Part shown: in pieces, positions 20,426-29,899 of the stretch | Numbering within the stretch: position 1 is the stretch's first letter | Layout: every line of letters starts with the position of its first letter | Assembly: GCA_963575745.1 (NCBI GenBank) | Contig: CAUYUJ010021055.1 | Coordinates: forward strand, 75,746-139,745 | Direction: 5' to 3' | From: Prorocentrum cordatum | Taxonomy: Eukaryota > Sar > Dinophyceae > Prorocentrales > Prorocentraceae | DNA: 64,000 bases | Translations under genes and position numbers: made by a program | The notes under the pieces: model-generated | Databases searched by the model: none | What the model saw: only the letters and a program-made list of their open reading frames with translations | Told to the model about the DNA's origin: nothing

Positions 20426-20917
20426 TTTTTTTTTCTCCCCCTTTCCCTGTTCCACCCGTTCCCTGCTCTGCCTCTCGCCCGACCCGAGGGGGGAAGCGAC
20501 CCTCTTCCTCGTTCCCCCTTCCTGGCAGGAACGAGGCGGGTTCCCGAGGGGAACGGATCCTGACCCCTGGGGCCCTCCCCCAGGTCTGAAAGCCCTCGGG
20601 ACCGCGGCGGGCCCAGGGCATCCGACTACAATGCTAGAAAGAAACACCTCGGGGGCCATTCCCCTCAGGACCTGCGCCCTTCATGGCGACCTCCAGCGCG
20701 GCGCAGCCTTGGCGGGCACGGGTTCCCCCCGCGCGGGGGCGTCCTGATCTTGGAGAGAGCGCGTGTCACGGGTGCTTGCTTTGGGAACATTCGGCGGCGC
20801 GTTTCGAGCCGGGGGGGGCCCCCCCCGACACTCGGCGCCGTCGATCAAAATCAAATCAGGGGGACTCCCCTCCCCTCCAAAAACCCCCCCCCCTCCCGAA
20901 ACCTTCCCCCCCCCCCC

Positions 20918-21100
20918 TCGGCGCCGGCGCTGGCGCCGGCGCTGGCGGCCGCCAGCAGCGCCGACGGCGGGGACGCAGCGACGATGACCAGAGGCAGCCC
21001 AGGGGGGGGGAAGGGGTTCTGGCGCCGGCGCCAGCGCCAGCGCTGGCGGCGGCCAGCAGCGCCGGCGCTGGCGCCGGCGACGGCGGGGCCGCAGCGGCGA
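20918..21100. repeat. CGGCGCTGGCGCC palindromic repeat
   Basis: GGCGCTGGCGCCGGCGCTGGCG at about 20928 and a related block at about 21020-21085 are self-complementary words around the same AGCAGCGCCG core. A third relative lies near 21690. They flank the (CAC)n array. No gene. Confidence 0.7.
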
Positions 21101-21104
21101 TTAC

Positions 21105-21640
21105 CCTCACTACCACCACCACCACCACAACCACCACCACCACCTCAACCCCCACCACAACCACCACCACCACAAACCACCACCACAAACCACCACCACA
21201 CCACCACAACCACCACAACCACCACCACCACAACTCACCATCACCACAGCCACCACCACGAAAACCCAACACCACTACCACCACCACCACCACAATCTAC
21301 CACACCACCACCACCACCACCGCCACAACCACCGCCACTACCAGCAGCACAACCCACCACCACCACCACAAACCACCACACCACCACCACCACCACCGCC
21401 ACCACCACCACCACCACCACCACCCACCACCTCCACAAACCACCGCCACCACCACAACCCACCACCACCACCACCACAAACCACCACCACACCACCACCA
21501 AACCACTACCATCACCACCACAACCCACCACCACCACCACAAACCACCACCACACCACCACCAAACCACCACCACCACCACCACCATCCACCACCACAAC
21601 CACCACCACCACCACCACCACCACAACCACCACCACCGCC
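21105..21640. repeat. (CAC)n/(ACC)n array
   Basis: Continuous CCACCACCACAA-type triplets. Plus frames read Thr/Pro/His and minus frames read Val/Trp/Gly. The 494- and 396-codon plus frames spanning it are rejected as genes. Confidence 0.95.
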
Positions 21641-22650
21641 ACCGTCGTCCTCGTCGACGCTCCCCGCCGCCGCCGCCGCCCGCCGCCGCAAGCGCCGGCG
21701 CAAGCGCCGGCGCCGGCCCAGAGAAAGAAATCGTCGTCCCCGCCGCCGCCGCCAGCCGCCGCCTGCACAGGCGCCGGCCCGAGGAGAGAGGAGAGGGAGG
21801 GAGGAGAGGCGGGGAGGGGTCCAGTTCCAAACCCCCACCCCATCCAAGCGACCACAGAACGCGCTCTTTCTGATCTTGAGTGCCGCTGGGGGGGGGAGGG
21901 CGGATGGCCGAGGCTCTGCGCACACACTCCTGGCGCACACTCGCGTCGAGGCGTTCGGCACGGGACGCCGCTCCGAGAGCGCGACGCACGAGTGGAGCAC
22001 CTGCAGAACGGGCCAAGCGGCGAGACCTGGCGGCAGGCGTCCTTGCGCCAGCCTCGAGATGCCTTCATGGGCGCACTTCCCTATCCCCCCTTCCCCTGCG
22101 GTCGGAAACGTTTGCTTCGAGTGTCGCGGCGGCGGCCGCAGCGACACGCTACGCCCTGCAAGAGGATGGCGAGTCATTCCGCTCCGTGGGGCGGGAGTCT
22201 GGGAAAGGGTCGGGACGTTGACGCTGGGAAATAAAGGCGTGGATAGCGCGTCGCGCCGAAGCGTGGTGGGCCAGAACCTGCGGAGCGACACGCTAAGCCA
22301 ATGTTCCCGGCCACATTCCCTCTCTCTAGCGGGAAGAAAAGCCGGCATAAGCGCCGACGTTGGGAGCTCCGAAAGCTAATGCTTGCGCCATGGAATACTC
22401 CCCCCCTCTCGCCTCCCAGGGCCCTGGGAGACGCCCCCCCCGCCTCTCGGCCGCGCCCAGGGGCACCAGCGCGACCTCCCGGCGCCCGCCGCGGCCGCCG
22501 CCGCCGCCGCCCTCAGAGTCTCCTCGGGCCGCGCCCACGGGGGGGGGGCGGCGGGCGCACGAGCCGCTGCCGGCTGCTGGCTGGCTGCTGCTGCGCACGG
22601 TGCATAAGAGATCGCGGTGGTTTTAGCGTCAACTCTTGCAGGCAGGCACG
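21641..22650. other. Spacer between (CAC)n and (GGA)n, no recognised gene
   Basis: GC-rich unique sequence. Short frames are open on both strands but lack domain signatures. Nothing else is supported. Confidence 0.45.
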
Positions 22651-22654
22651 ACGT

Positions 22655-23103
22655 GCAGGAGGAGGGAGGAGGAGAGAGGGGGAGAAGGGAAGGCGGAAGC
22701 AGGAGGGGGAGGAGGAGGAGGAGGAGGAGGAGGAGGAGGAGCAGGGAGGAGGAAGGAGGCAGGAGGGGAGGAGGAGGAGGAGGAGAACGAGGAGGAGGAG
22801 TGGAAGGAGGAGGAGGGAGAAGGGAGGAGGAGGAGGGGAGGTGAAGGAGGAGGAGGAGGAGAGCAGGAGGAGGAGGAGAAAGAGCGGAGGGAGGAGGAGG
22901 GAGGAGGAGGAGGAGGAGGAGGAGGAGGAGAAGGGGGGAGTAAGAGGAGGAGGAGGAGGAGGAGGAGGAGGAGGAGGAGGAGGCAAGGAGGAGGAAGAGG
23001 AGGAGGAGGCGGGAAGGGGGAGGAGGGGGGAGTAAGAGGAGGAGGGATGAGGAGGGAGGAGGGAAGAGGAGGAGCAGGAAGAAGGGGAGGAGGAGGAGGC
23101 TGA
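22655..23103. repeat. Imperfect (GGA)n purine tract 3' of the PqiA-like gene
   Basis: Purine-only plus strand for most of about 450 bp (GGAGGAGG with GGGAGG and GAAGG variants). It ends about 40 bp from the stop codon of the minus-strand gene. The same kind of tract, on the same strand, resumes on the gene's other side at 25120. Confidence 0.93.
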
Positions 23104-23144
23104 GCGACAGCTGCAGCTCAATTCAAGGCCTCCTGCGCCCCGGC

Positions 23145-25055
23145 TCATTTCAGAATCCTCTTGTCGTTTTCGCCATCCACATAGTTGATGATCTTGGCGT
23201 GGATCGTTGCGACCTTCGTCTCGTAATCCGCCAGGCTGCTGACGCAGTAGTAGGTCAGGTAGTGCATCACCTCTGCCCCGACAAGCACCCAGATGCCGCT
23301 GCGGATGTAGATGACAATGCCCTCGTCCCTGTAGATGCCCCCCGCGAACGTGCCCACGATGATGCCCATGAGCAGCACGTCCATCATCGACAAGTGCTTC
23401 AAAACCTCGGACTTCGCCATTGCCGGACACGGGTGATTGCCAATTTGATTCTCCTTCGACAGCTGCCAGGCCGTCCTGATCAAATTGGCCATGTTGAGGG
23501 CAGTGAGGGTCACCGCAAACACCGCAAGCATCACAAAGCCCAGAAGGATGTTGAGGTCATGGTCGGTGGCGAACCAGTACATCAGCGACCCCATTGCTTG
23601 CACGAGGCTGACGTTCTGCGGGAAGATGATCTTGTTGAGTTTGATCATCTTGAGCACCTGCTTCATCCCATCAGGCACGTGGTCCTTGAGCAGGTCTGCG
23701 TCGAGGCGCAGGGCGAAGCACGGGACGCCGAGGCCGTAGACGAAGAGGCACGCCCACACGGTCGCGAGGAGCCCGACGAGCACCAGGAGCCTCCGCTTCT
23801 CGGCGCCCGGACTCTCGAAGCTGCCCGCGATCATGCGCCTCACGAGGGGCGGCTTCACCTCCTTCACCACCTCGCCGCTCTCGATGTTCGGCAAGGGGAC
23901 GCCCAGCGACGATATCGCGCAAGTGATTGAGAAGACGCTGTAGCACGTAAAGCCTATGTCGAACATGCATAGCGTGCTGACCGGGAGGTTCTGCAGCCTG
24001 CGGATCAGGTAGTAAAGCAAGACGTACGCGAACATGTCGGGCGCGGCCCACTTCGAGATGAATTGCATCAGGCAGATGCAGCACCTCGCCAGCCTCCGCA
24101 GCCAGATCTTCTCGCTGAACCTGAAGAGCTCACCGATGCCTAGCAGGATCAGCTTCACCGTCGGCACGATGAACGCGTAGATCGCGATGAGGATGGCACC
24201 GACGTGGGCCCTCGTCGTCCACAGCAGATGAACAAGCGTCCTCGTGGACTCGTGGATGGGGCCGGGGACCCAGCCGTGGTGCTCGTCCTGCGTGATGCCT
24301 ACTCGCTGGCCAGTGACTGGAACGACAAAGCCAATGTTGAAGCTGAAATCCGCGGAGAAGATCGCTGGAATCCAGATCAAGTAGCTGGCGAGCAGCAGGA
24401 AACCGATTCGGTAGGAGAAGCGCCTCGGCTTCTCCTCGTCGGACGCCGTGCGGCCGTCCAACTTGTGACCGATGAAGGGCATGATGCAGACGCAGGCCAG
24501 GATCACGATGACGGCGAGGTTGTTGAACAGGAGACTGTGGCCGTTCAGCAGTTCGGTGTTCCTCGCGTCGTTGGATTGAGGCGCGCTCTGCTGGTTTGCC
24601 AAATCGATGATGGCCTTGGTGAGATCCCCCATCAGAAGCCCGTTGATGATCGTAGGATTGGACATCATGGCGCTAAAGTCGATCGGCTGGCCCTTGTCAA
24701 CCATTTCCTTGCTGAGTTCCCTGATCAAGTTCGTGGTGAATTCCAGCTTTCCGGCCTCCTTCAACATCAGGATGTTTCTCCTGGTCGCCTCGGCCTGCGA
24801 ACTCAGCCTGTCGTCGAAGAAGTGTGCGCTGTCGTGCAGGTTCACGACCTTGGCGTCCATCTCTGCGCGCAGCTGCGCCGCGTCCCCCGGGAGCTGGCCT
24901 GCGGAGGAAGCCGAGGCCATGCGCACGTCGACCTGCATCAGCGCGCAGCCGTCCAGGTCGGCCTGCGCGGTCGCCGTCGCGGAGAGCACGGCAAGCACGC
25001 AAGAGACCACGGTCCATGGGCAGCGCGGCGCTGCCCGCATAGCGGAATGCAGCAT
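23145..25055 (-). CDS. PqiA-like multi-span membrane protein, retroposed intronless gene
   Basis: A 636-residue uninterrupted frame. A hydrophobic signal sequence lies within residues 1-32 (core VVSCVLAVLSATATAQA), followed by a soluble helical region (about 35-165) and at least seven membrane segments (about 177-197, 217-245, 285-310, 337-352, 366-388, 421-445, 500-525, with more to about 605). Two segments resemble paraquat-inducible protein A domains: KWAAPDMFAYVLLYYLIR (336-352) and LSMMDVLLMGIIVGTFAG (555-572). In bacteria PqiA belongs to a membrane lipid-transport system; the role in dinoflagellates is unknown. The CxxC pairs of bacterial PqiA are not obvious. Met1 follows a 42-nt leader after a relict spliced leader, and Met6 is an alternative start. 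A six-codon upstream frame (MILMFV) lies in that leader. No introns, frameshifts or stops are seen. Confidence 0.9.
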   Translation of the reverse strand: MLHSAMRAAPRCPWTVVSCVLAVLSATATAQADLDGCALMQVDVRMASASSAGQLPGDAAQLRAEMDAKVVNLHDSAHFFDDRLSSQAEATRRNILMLKEAGKLEFTTNLIRELSKEMVDKGQPIDFSAMMSNPTIINGLLMGDLTKAIIDLANQQSAPQSNDARNTELLNGHSLLFNNLAVIVILACVCIMPFIGHKLDGRTASDEEKPRRFSYRIGFLLLASYLIWIPAIFSADFSFNIGFVVPVTGQRVGITQDEHHGWVPGPIHESTRTLVHLLWTTRAHVGAILIAIYAFIVPTVKLILLGIGELFRFSEKIWLRRLARCCICLMQFISKWAAPDMFAYVLLYYLIRRLQNLPVSTLCMFDIGFTCYSVFSITCAISSLGVPLPNIESGEVVKEVKPPLVRRMIAGSFESPGAEKRRLLVLVGLLATVWACLFVYGLGVPCFALRLDADLLKDHVPDGMKQVLKMIKLNKIIFPQNVSLVQAMGSLMYWFATDHDLNILLGFVMLAVFAVTLTALNMANLIRTAWQLSKENQIGNHPCPAMAKSEVLKHLSMMDVLLMGIIVGTFAGGIYRDEGIVIYIRSGIWVLVGAEVMHYLTYYCVSSLADYETKVATIHAKIINYVDGENDKRILK

Positions 25056-25097
25056 GACGAATAAGATAAATCACACGAACATCAAGATCATATGAAT

Positions 25098-25119
25098 CTT
25101 GAGCCAAAATGGCTATGGC
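25098..25119 (-). promoter_or_regulatory. Relict dinoflagellate spliced-leader sequence
   Basis: On minus this reads G-CCATAGCC-ATTTT-GGCTCAAG. It matches the 22-nt dinoflagellate spliced leader (consensus known from the literature) at every position except one G-to-A change. No GT splice donor follows: the next bases are ATTCAT. It is therefore not an SL RNA gene but a leader carried into the genome with a reverse-transcribed mature mRNA. It fixes the 5' end of the retroposed copy. Confidence 0.93.
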
Positions 25120-25655
25120 GCGAAGAGGAGGACTGGGAGGACAAGGAGGGGGAGGAAGAGGAGGAGGAGGAGGAGCAGCAGGAGGAGGGGAAGGAGGAGG
25201 AGGAGGGAGGAGGAAGAAGGAGGGAGGAGGACAAGGAGGGGGAGGGAGGAGGAGGAGGGAGGAGGAGGAGGAGGAGGAGAGGAGGAGGAGGATAAGCGAA
25301 GGAGAAACACGGGGCCTGGCCTACCCTGGGGCATCCGAGGTAGCCGTCGTCTCTCTTCTTGTTGCTCCTTCGCCCCGCTCCTGTCCTACGTCCCGCTCCT
25401 GTCCTCCTTCTCCTCCTCCTCCTCCTCCTCCTCCTCCTCCTCCCCTCCTCTCCTCTCCTCCTCCTCCTCCTCCTCCTCCTCCTCCTCCTCTCCCTCATCC
25501 TCCTCCCCCTCCTCCTCCTTCCTCATCCTACTCCTCCTGCCTCCTCCATCTCCTCCTCCTCCCTCCTCCTCTCTCACCTCCTCCTCCTCCTCCTCCTCCT
25601 CCTCCTCCTCCTCCTTCTCCTCCTCTTCCTCCTCCTCTTCCTCCTCCTCCGAGGG
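25120..25655. repeat. (GGA)n tract then (TCC)n tract in opposite orientation
   Basis: The purine plus strand (25125-25292) starts right at the 5' edge of the spliced-leader relic. After about 110 bp of unique sequence a pyrimidine tract (25405-25655) follows. Opposed tracts of this kind could pair as a long imperfect hairpin. No gene. Confidence 0.92.
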
Positions 25656-25761
25656 ATTCGGATTCGGGGACGTTTTTGTCTCGCCCTGAGCATCTGGAGC
25701 TGTTTGGGCGCTTCTGCTCCTCTTTTGGGTGCCAGGGGCCTCTGGCTGGGGGTCTTCTGTA

Positions 25762-25962
25762 GAGGCCTCCTAGGTGGGGTCCGAGTAGAAGGGGCTGGAT
25801 GATCGCGCAGCATCGCCGATGCATCGGCGACGTCGGCGATGCATCGGCGCCGTCGACGTGGAGAAAGAAGGGCCTACATCGAGCCGCATCGGCAGTGCAC
25901 CGGCGATGCGGCACGACGCTCCGCCCCAATGAGCTCCGAACCCCACCTGGGCGACCGGCATT
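25762..25962. repeat. Dispersed repeat G, copy 2
   Basis: Related to 5991-6165 (TGGGGTCCGAGTAG, GATCGCGCAGCATCG, GATGCATCGGCGACGTCGGC). This copy carries an extra GATGCATCGGCGCCGTCG duplication. Confidence 0.75.
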
Positions 25963-26261
25963 CCGGGCCTCCGGAGGCCTCCGAGAACCTCCAGAGGCCT
26001 CCGAGAGCTGACACTCCGGCCGAGCTTGCTTCGAGGCAGAGCGTGGCCTTCGGCAGCCGCCCGCTCCGCCCACGCGCGCGCGTTGTGTACGGGTGCCGCG
26101 AGCGTCGGCGAGCGTGCTCTCCACGCGTGCGTGTGCTGCGTGCTCAGGTTCCCTGGATTGCGTTCTGGGCGGCAAATGCGGTCGCGCCTTCAGTGTAATT
26201 CTGCACTGTGCTGGCAAGCTGGACTGTCCTTCGCATGACGTGCGTGAGCGGTCGCCCCAGA

Positions 26262-26601
26262 CTTGTGGATGCCATGACAATGGACACCTTAACCATCCTA
26301 TCATTGAATTAAACATGTGTTTAAACTGTGTAAAACATGTTCTAAACATGTTTCAAGCATGTGTTTGACATTTTTAGTTCATGTTTGAAAAAATGTTAGA
26401 CATCCGGACATTATTTGGCAGCATGCTCGGCGGTGGAAGAACCTCCCTTTAGTAAACCTCCCCTTTGTGAAAACTACCTGGGACCGAAACCGACGGACCT
26501 GGACCCGCAAAAACGACGGCCCTGACGCCCTCTCGCGAACCGAAAACGGCCAAGCCCTGAATCGACGTGTCAGGGTGGGAGGTCGACGTGTCAGGGTAGG
26601 A
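26262..26601. repeat. Dispersed repeat C, copy 2 (order Y then X)
   Basis: Segment Y (26262-26426) begins CTTGTGGATGCCATGACAATGG. Segment X (26428-26580) begins CGGCGGTGGAAGAACCTCC and ends ATCGACGTGTCAGGGTGGGA. A second GGTCGACGTGTCAGGGTAGGA (26581-26601) duplicates the X terminus. The segment order is the reverse of copy 1 at 4167-4489 while the orientation is unchanged. Confidence 0.85.
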
Positions 26602-26984
26602 GGCCTGGACACGCCTCCTCTCCATCCATCGACTTCCACGACCCCAGACTTGCTCCACCCGGCAGCTCCTGGACCTGCCACACCGTGGCACGGCCGCGTG
26701 CCCTGCCCTGCCCCTCCCAGCTCGCTGCCCGTGTGAGCCCGTGCTCCGGCACACACGCTTTCTTTGATCCACGGGTCGAGAGCGCACCTCTTCCGGTCGA
26801 AGCTCAGCGGGCCGCGCGAAGCTTGCATTAGGCAGAGAAGAGGAGGGAGGAAGCGGCGGAGCCTCAGGTGCGAGGCCGAGAGGAGGCATAGCCTCGGATA
26901 CAGGCGGTACCGAAGCCGAAGCTCTTGCAAAGGGACGCCTTCGGCAGGAGCCCGGTGGCGAAGTACCGGAGAGGAGCAAAATGC

Positions 26985-27471
26985 TCGCTGCCCTCCTCCT
27001 CCTCCTCGTCCCGCTCCTCCTCCTCCTCCTCCTCCTCCTCCTCCTCCTCCTCCTCATCCTCCTCCTCCTCCTCCTCCTCCTCCTCCTCCTCCTCCTCCTC
27101 ACCCTCCTCATCCTCCTCCTCCTCCTCCTCCCCCTCCTCCTCCTCCTCCTCCTCCTCCTCCTGCCCGTGTGAGCCCGTGCTCCGCCACACGCGCGCGCAG
27201 GGCCCTCGCGGTCCGAGCCTGCTCCGCCGCCCGCGTGCCGGCTCCCCTCTCCGCGCCCCGTCCAGCGCCCGTCGTGCCCAGGCAGGCTCCGCTGCGTCCT
27301 TCGGCCTCCTCCGCCTCCATCCTCCTCCTCCTCCTCCTCCTCCTCCTCCTCCTCCTCCTCCTCTTCTCCTCTTATCCTCCTCCTCTCCTCCTCCTCCTCC
27401 TCCTCCTCCTCCTCCTCCTCCTCCTCCTCCTCCTCCTCCTCCTCCTCCTCCTCCTCCTCCTCCTCCTCCTC
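26985..27471. repeat. Two (TCC)n tracts around ~150 bp of GC-rich DNA
   Basis: Pyrimidine tracts at 26994-27162 and 27318-27471 are separated by GC-rich sequence. CAGGCTCCGCTGCGTCCTTCGGC occurs both before and after the second tract (27283 and 27472), a direct duplication around the microsatellite. Long Glu/Gly/Pro/Ser frames are rejected. Confidence 0.9.
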
Positions 27472-27885
27472 CAGGCTCCGCTGCGTCCTTCGGCTGTCCC
27501 GATCGCACCTTGGACCCAAGTCGCCGCCGACAAGAGAGTGCTGCGTGCTCAGCCTTGGGCGCACTGGCCATGCGCGCCTGTGCAACTCGGTCGTTGTGCT
27601 CACGATGCCTGTGGGCGCGCGGCTTCGGCGACGCTCCGGCGGAAAAAAAAGTGCCACCTGCTGCTGTACTTTCTCAAGGCATGCGACCCGGTGATGCTGC
27701 TCGGAGACGGTCTGGGCGTCACAAAACGTCAGGACGCCGCACTGGCACTGACCTCGTAGCATCCATGCTGTGAACTTCGGCGCGCTTGACCGTGAAGACA
27801 CCCGTGCGCCACGAAGCTGCAATGAAGACCCGCAGGGCCGCACACGAGTTGCCAGTGGCCCATCAATGTCACGGACGAGCTCTAC

Positions 27886-28254
27886 GTGAATCAAGTGTCC
27901 TGCATGGTCATGTGGCCTCTGGGCTGGATATGCTCCGCTTGCCGGGAAGCAGTAGCCCGACCGAAAGACGCGCCTGGTGAAGCGTGGCCAGGCTATGATC
28001 GTCTGGGCCATGCCAAGCTGAAGCGAAGATCAGTTAAGATACGCCAGCGTGCGTACGCATTGAATGAAGTGAACTCAGGCACCTTACTCCTTCATGCCGA
28101 GTTCTGTAAAGCGAATGGGCCGAGACCCCTGACTGACGAAATTGTTGATCGTTCGCGCGATTTTTTCAGAAGCCTCGGGAGCGTGGTTGAAGACCTCTCC
28201 CCAAACTTGCCAAGGGTCCGTGCTAGAGCCCCCGCTGGGGGCCTCTTGGGCTAG
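27886..28254 (+). CDS. Hypothetical 122-codon frame
   Basis: An open frame with mixed composition, unlike the repeat-driven frames nearby. The stretch AKLKRRSVKIRQRAYALNEVN...LLLHAEFCKANGPRPLTDEIVDRSRDFF looks protein-like and helical. No domain is recognised. The upstream 27486-27885 region is open on both strands without a decisive frame. It could be an exon of a spliced gene or a chance frame. Confidence 0.2.
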   Translation: MNQVSCMVMWPLGWICSACREAVARPKDAPGEAWPGYDRLGHAKLKRRSVKIRQRAYALNEVNSGTLLLHAEFCKANGPRPLTDEIVDRSRDFFRSLGSVVEDLSPNLPRVRARAPAGGLLG

Positions 28255-28339
28255 CTTGGAGGCACTGGCGGCCAGCCGAAGAGGCCACAAGCATTGAAAC
28301 ATGTATTACACTGTCATAATATGTATATGTTTCGGTCTT

Positions 28340-28625
28340 GAAGGCGCCCACGACGGCCTAGCAGGCCCCCAAGATCGCTCCAAGACAGCCTCGAGGCCCC
28401 GAAGAAGGGCCCAAAGACCCGGAAGACCGCCCAAGCAAGTGCCCAAAAGGGGGAACCCGAAGTGACATTTAGAGACCTCCACCGCAAGATGGCGAAAGCA
28501 ATCAAGATACTTCCCGGAGGGCTCCAGAGAGCCCCCAGGAGGCCCCCAAGAGGGACCTCCAAAAGAAGGCCTTCAAGAGGCCTCCAGGAGGCTCCCCAGG
28601 AAACCCCACGGGGCATCCAAAAGTC
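28340..28625. repeat. CCAAGACGGCCC-type degenerate minisatellite, block 5
   Basis: AGGCCCCCAAGATCGCTCC, CCCAGGAGGCCCCCAAGAGG and related words on the plus strand. The following 28680-28880 holds GCTGAGAT/AGCTGA-like degenerate words and no gene. Confidence 0.7.
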
Positions 28626-29229
28626 CTCAAGTCCACGACCCACGCGTGGAAGGCCATTAGATGAATAATTCCACACAATCTGGGCTAAGGCTGAGATACG
28701 GTAAGCCAGAATGGGGTTGACGGAGGCAAACTGAGGTCAGAGCAGATGGGATCAGCTAAACCACGCGACTACGAGCGAGGCTCAGCTGAAGTGAGCTGGA
28801 CTGGACAGGGCTGAGATGAGACAAGCTATGATGAGGTGGCGGATGAACCGCACGTAGCACAACCAAGCTAGGATGAAGTCGGGCATGTCCTCCTACAGGC
28901 GGATTCTGGACGAAAAAAATAAGAATTGAACAAATACTCAAAAGGGTTAAAAGAACTACTCAAAAATCGCCCCTAAGATTTTATGTACTTTTGAATATCT
29001 CTCCTGTAGAAGGACACGCCCAAGGCTAAGGATCGACCCGCCGCCGTCGACGCGCCTCCAGCGGGCTGGAGCGACGGCGCGCGCGCGCGTCTCCTCTGGA
29101 CCTGCGTCTCCTTCTCGGCAAGGATCTCGAGGACTCGGGGCGCGGCCGCCGAAGTCGCGGAGAAGAGGCTTGCGAGCGACGGGAAGAGAGAGAGTGATAA
29201 AGAGAGAAAGAACGAGACATAGAGAGAGA

Positions 29230-29690
29230 GAGAGAGAGAGCGCCCGCGGCACACTCTCAAAATGGGGGGGGGGTCCCCCTCAGCTATCCCCCACCCCCGT
29301 GGACCGCCACTGCCCGAAGCCCCCCCCTCCATGTTCGCCCCTCGGAAGCGACCCCCTCGTTTCCCTTTTGCGCTCCGGAAGCCCGGAAACTATCCCACCC
29401 CCTCCGTGTCCAACCCCCCCATTTCCAGAAGCCCCCCCCCCTCCTTTGCTTGCGCTCATTGGAACCTTCGACCCCCCCTCCCTCCCCCCATTTCGCGCTC
29501 CAGAAACTCCCCACCCCCCTTCCCTTTCCAAAACAGGGTGGGCTTGGCCGCCCCCCGGTTCCATTGCACCCCCCCTGCCTGAAGCACCCCCTTTCCGAAG
29601 GGGGGGGGCTGAGCTCCCCCCCCTCACTTTGCCAGCTCTCATGCCTGAAGCCCCACCCCCCCGTCGGGCCAAGGGGGAGCTGGTTCGGAA
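29230..29690. repeat. C-rich GGAAGCCCCCC-type repeat, left side of LINE
   Basis: GGAAGC followed by long C runs recurs irregularly (GAAGCCCCCCC, CCAGAAGCCCCCCCC, TCCGGAAGCCC). It resembles the ~160-bp repeat at 34765-35130 on the other side of the LINE/minisatellite block. A (GA)n run precedes it at 29222-29240. Confidence 0.6.
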
Positions 29691-29725
29691 GCCCTCCGAC
29701 CCTTCGGCTAAAGGAAGAAGCGCCG

Positions 29726-29850
29726 AAGACCAGAGAGCAACCGAAAACCGAAAGGTTGCGAAAACCAGAAGCGCGCCGCAAACCGAAGGAACGCCGAAAA
29801 TCGGAAAGACGCCGAAAACCAAAGCGGAAGCGGAAGCGGAAGCGCGCTGT
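29726..29850. repeat. 18-bp minisatellite, short block left of LINE
   Basis: Units of the form CGCCGAAAACCAAAGG with substitutions (ACCGAAAACCGAAAGG, ACGCCGAAAATCGGAAAG). Same unit and strand as the 1.5-kb block at 33165-34690. It ends about 50 bp from the 3' end of the LINE remnant. Confidence 0.8.
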
Positions 29851-29899
29851 GTCCGGCCGAAACCGACCCGCGAGGGGCGGAGCGCAGGGGCCGCAGCCC

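Noticed and set aside
20683-22348. 494-codon Thr/Pro/His frame and opposing Val/Trp frames
   Set aside because: Generated by the (CAC)n array; the flanks show no domain.
25098-25119. Spliced-leader RNA gene
   Set aside because: No GT donor or intron-like RNA body follows the leader; the next sequence is the 5' leader of a protein gene.
26449-28011. 520-codon minus frame with a plausible N-terminus (from 28011)
   Set aside because: About half is poly-Glu/Arg from two microsatellites, and it ends inside dispersed repeat C; the N-terminal 150 residues match nothing recognised and the plus strand is equally open.
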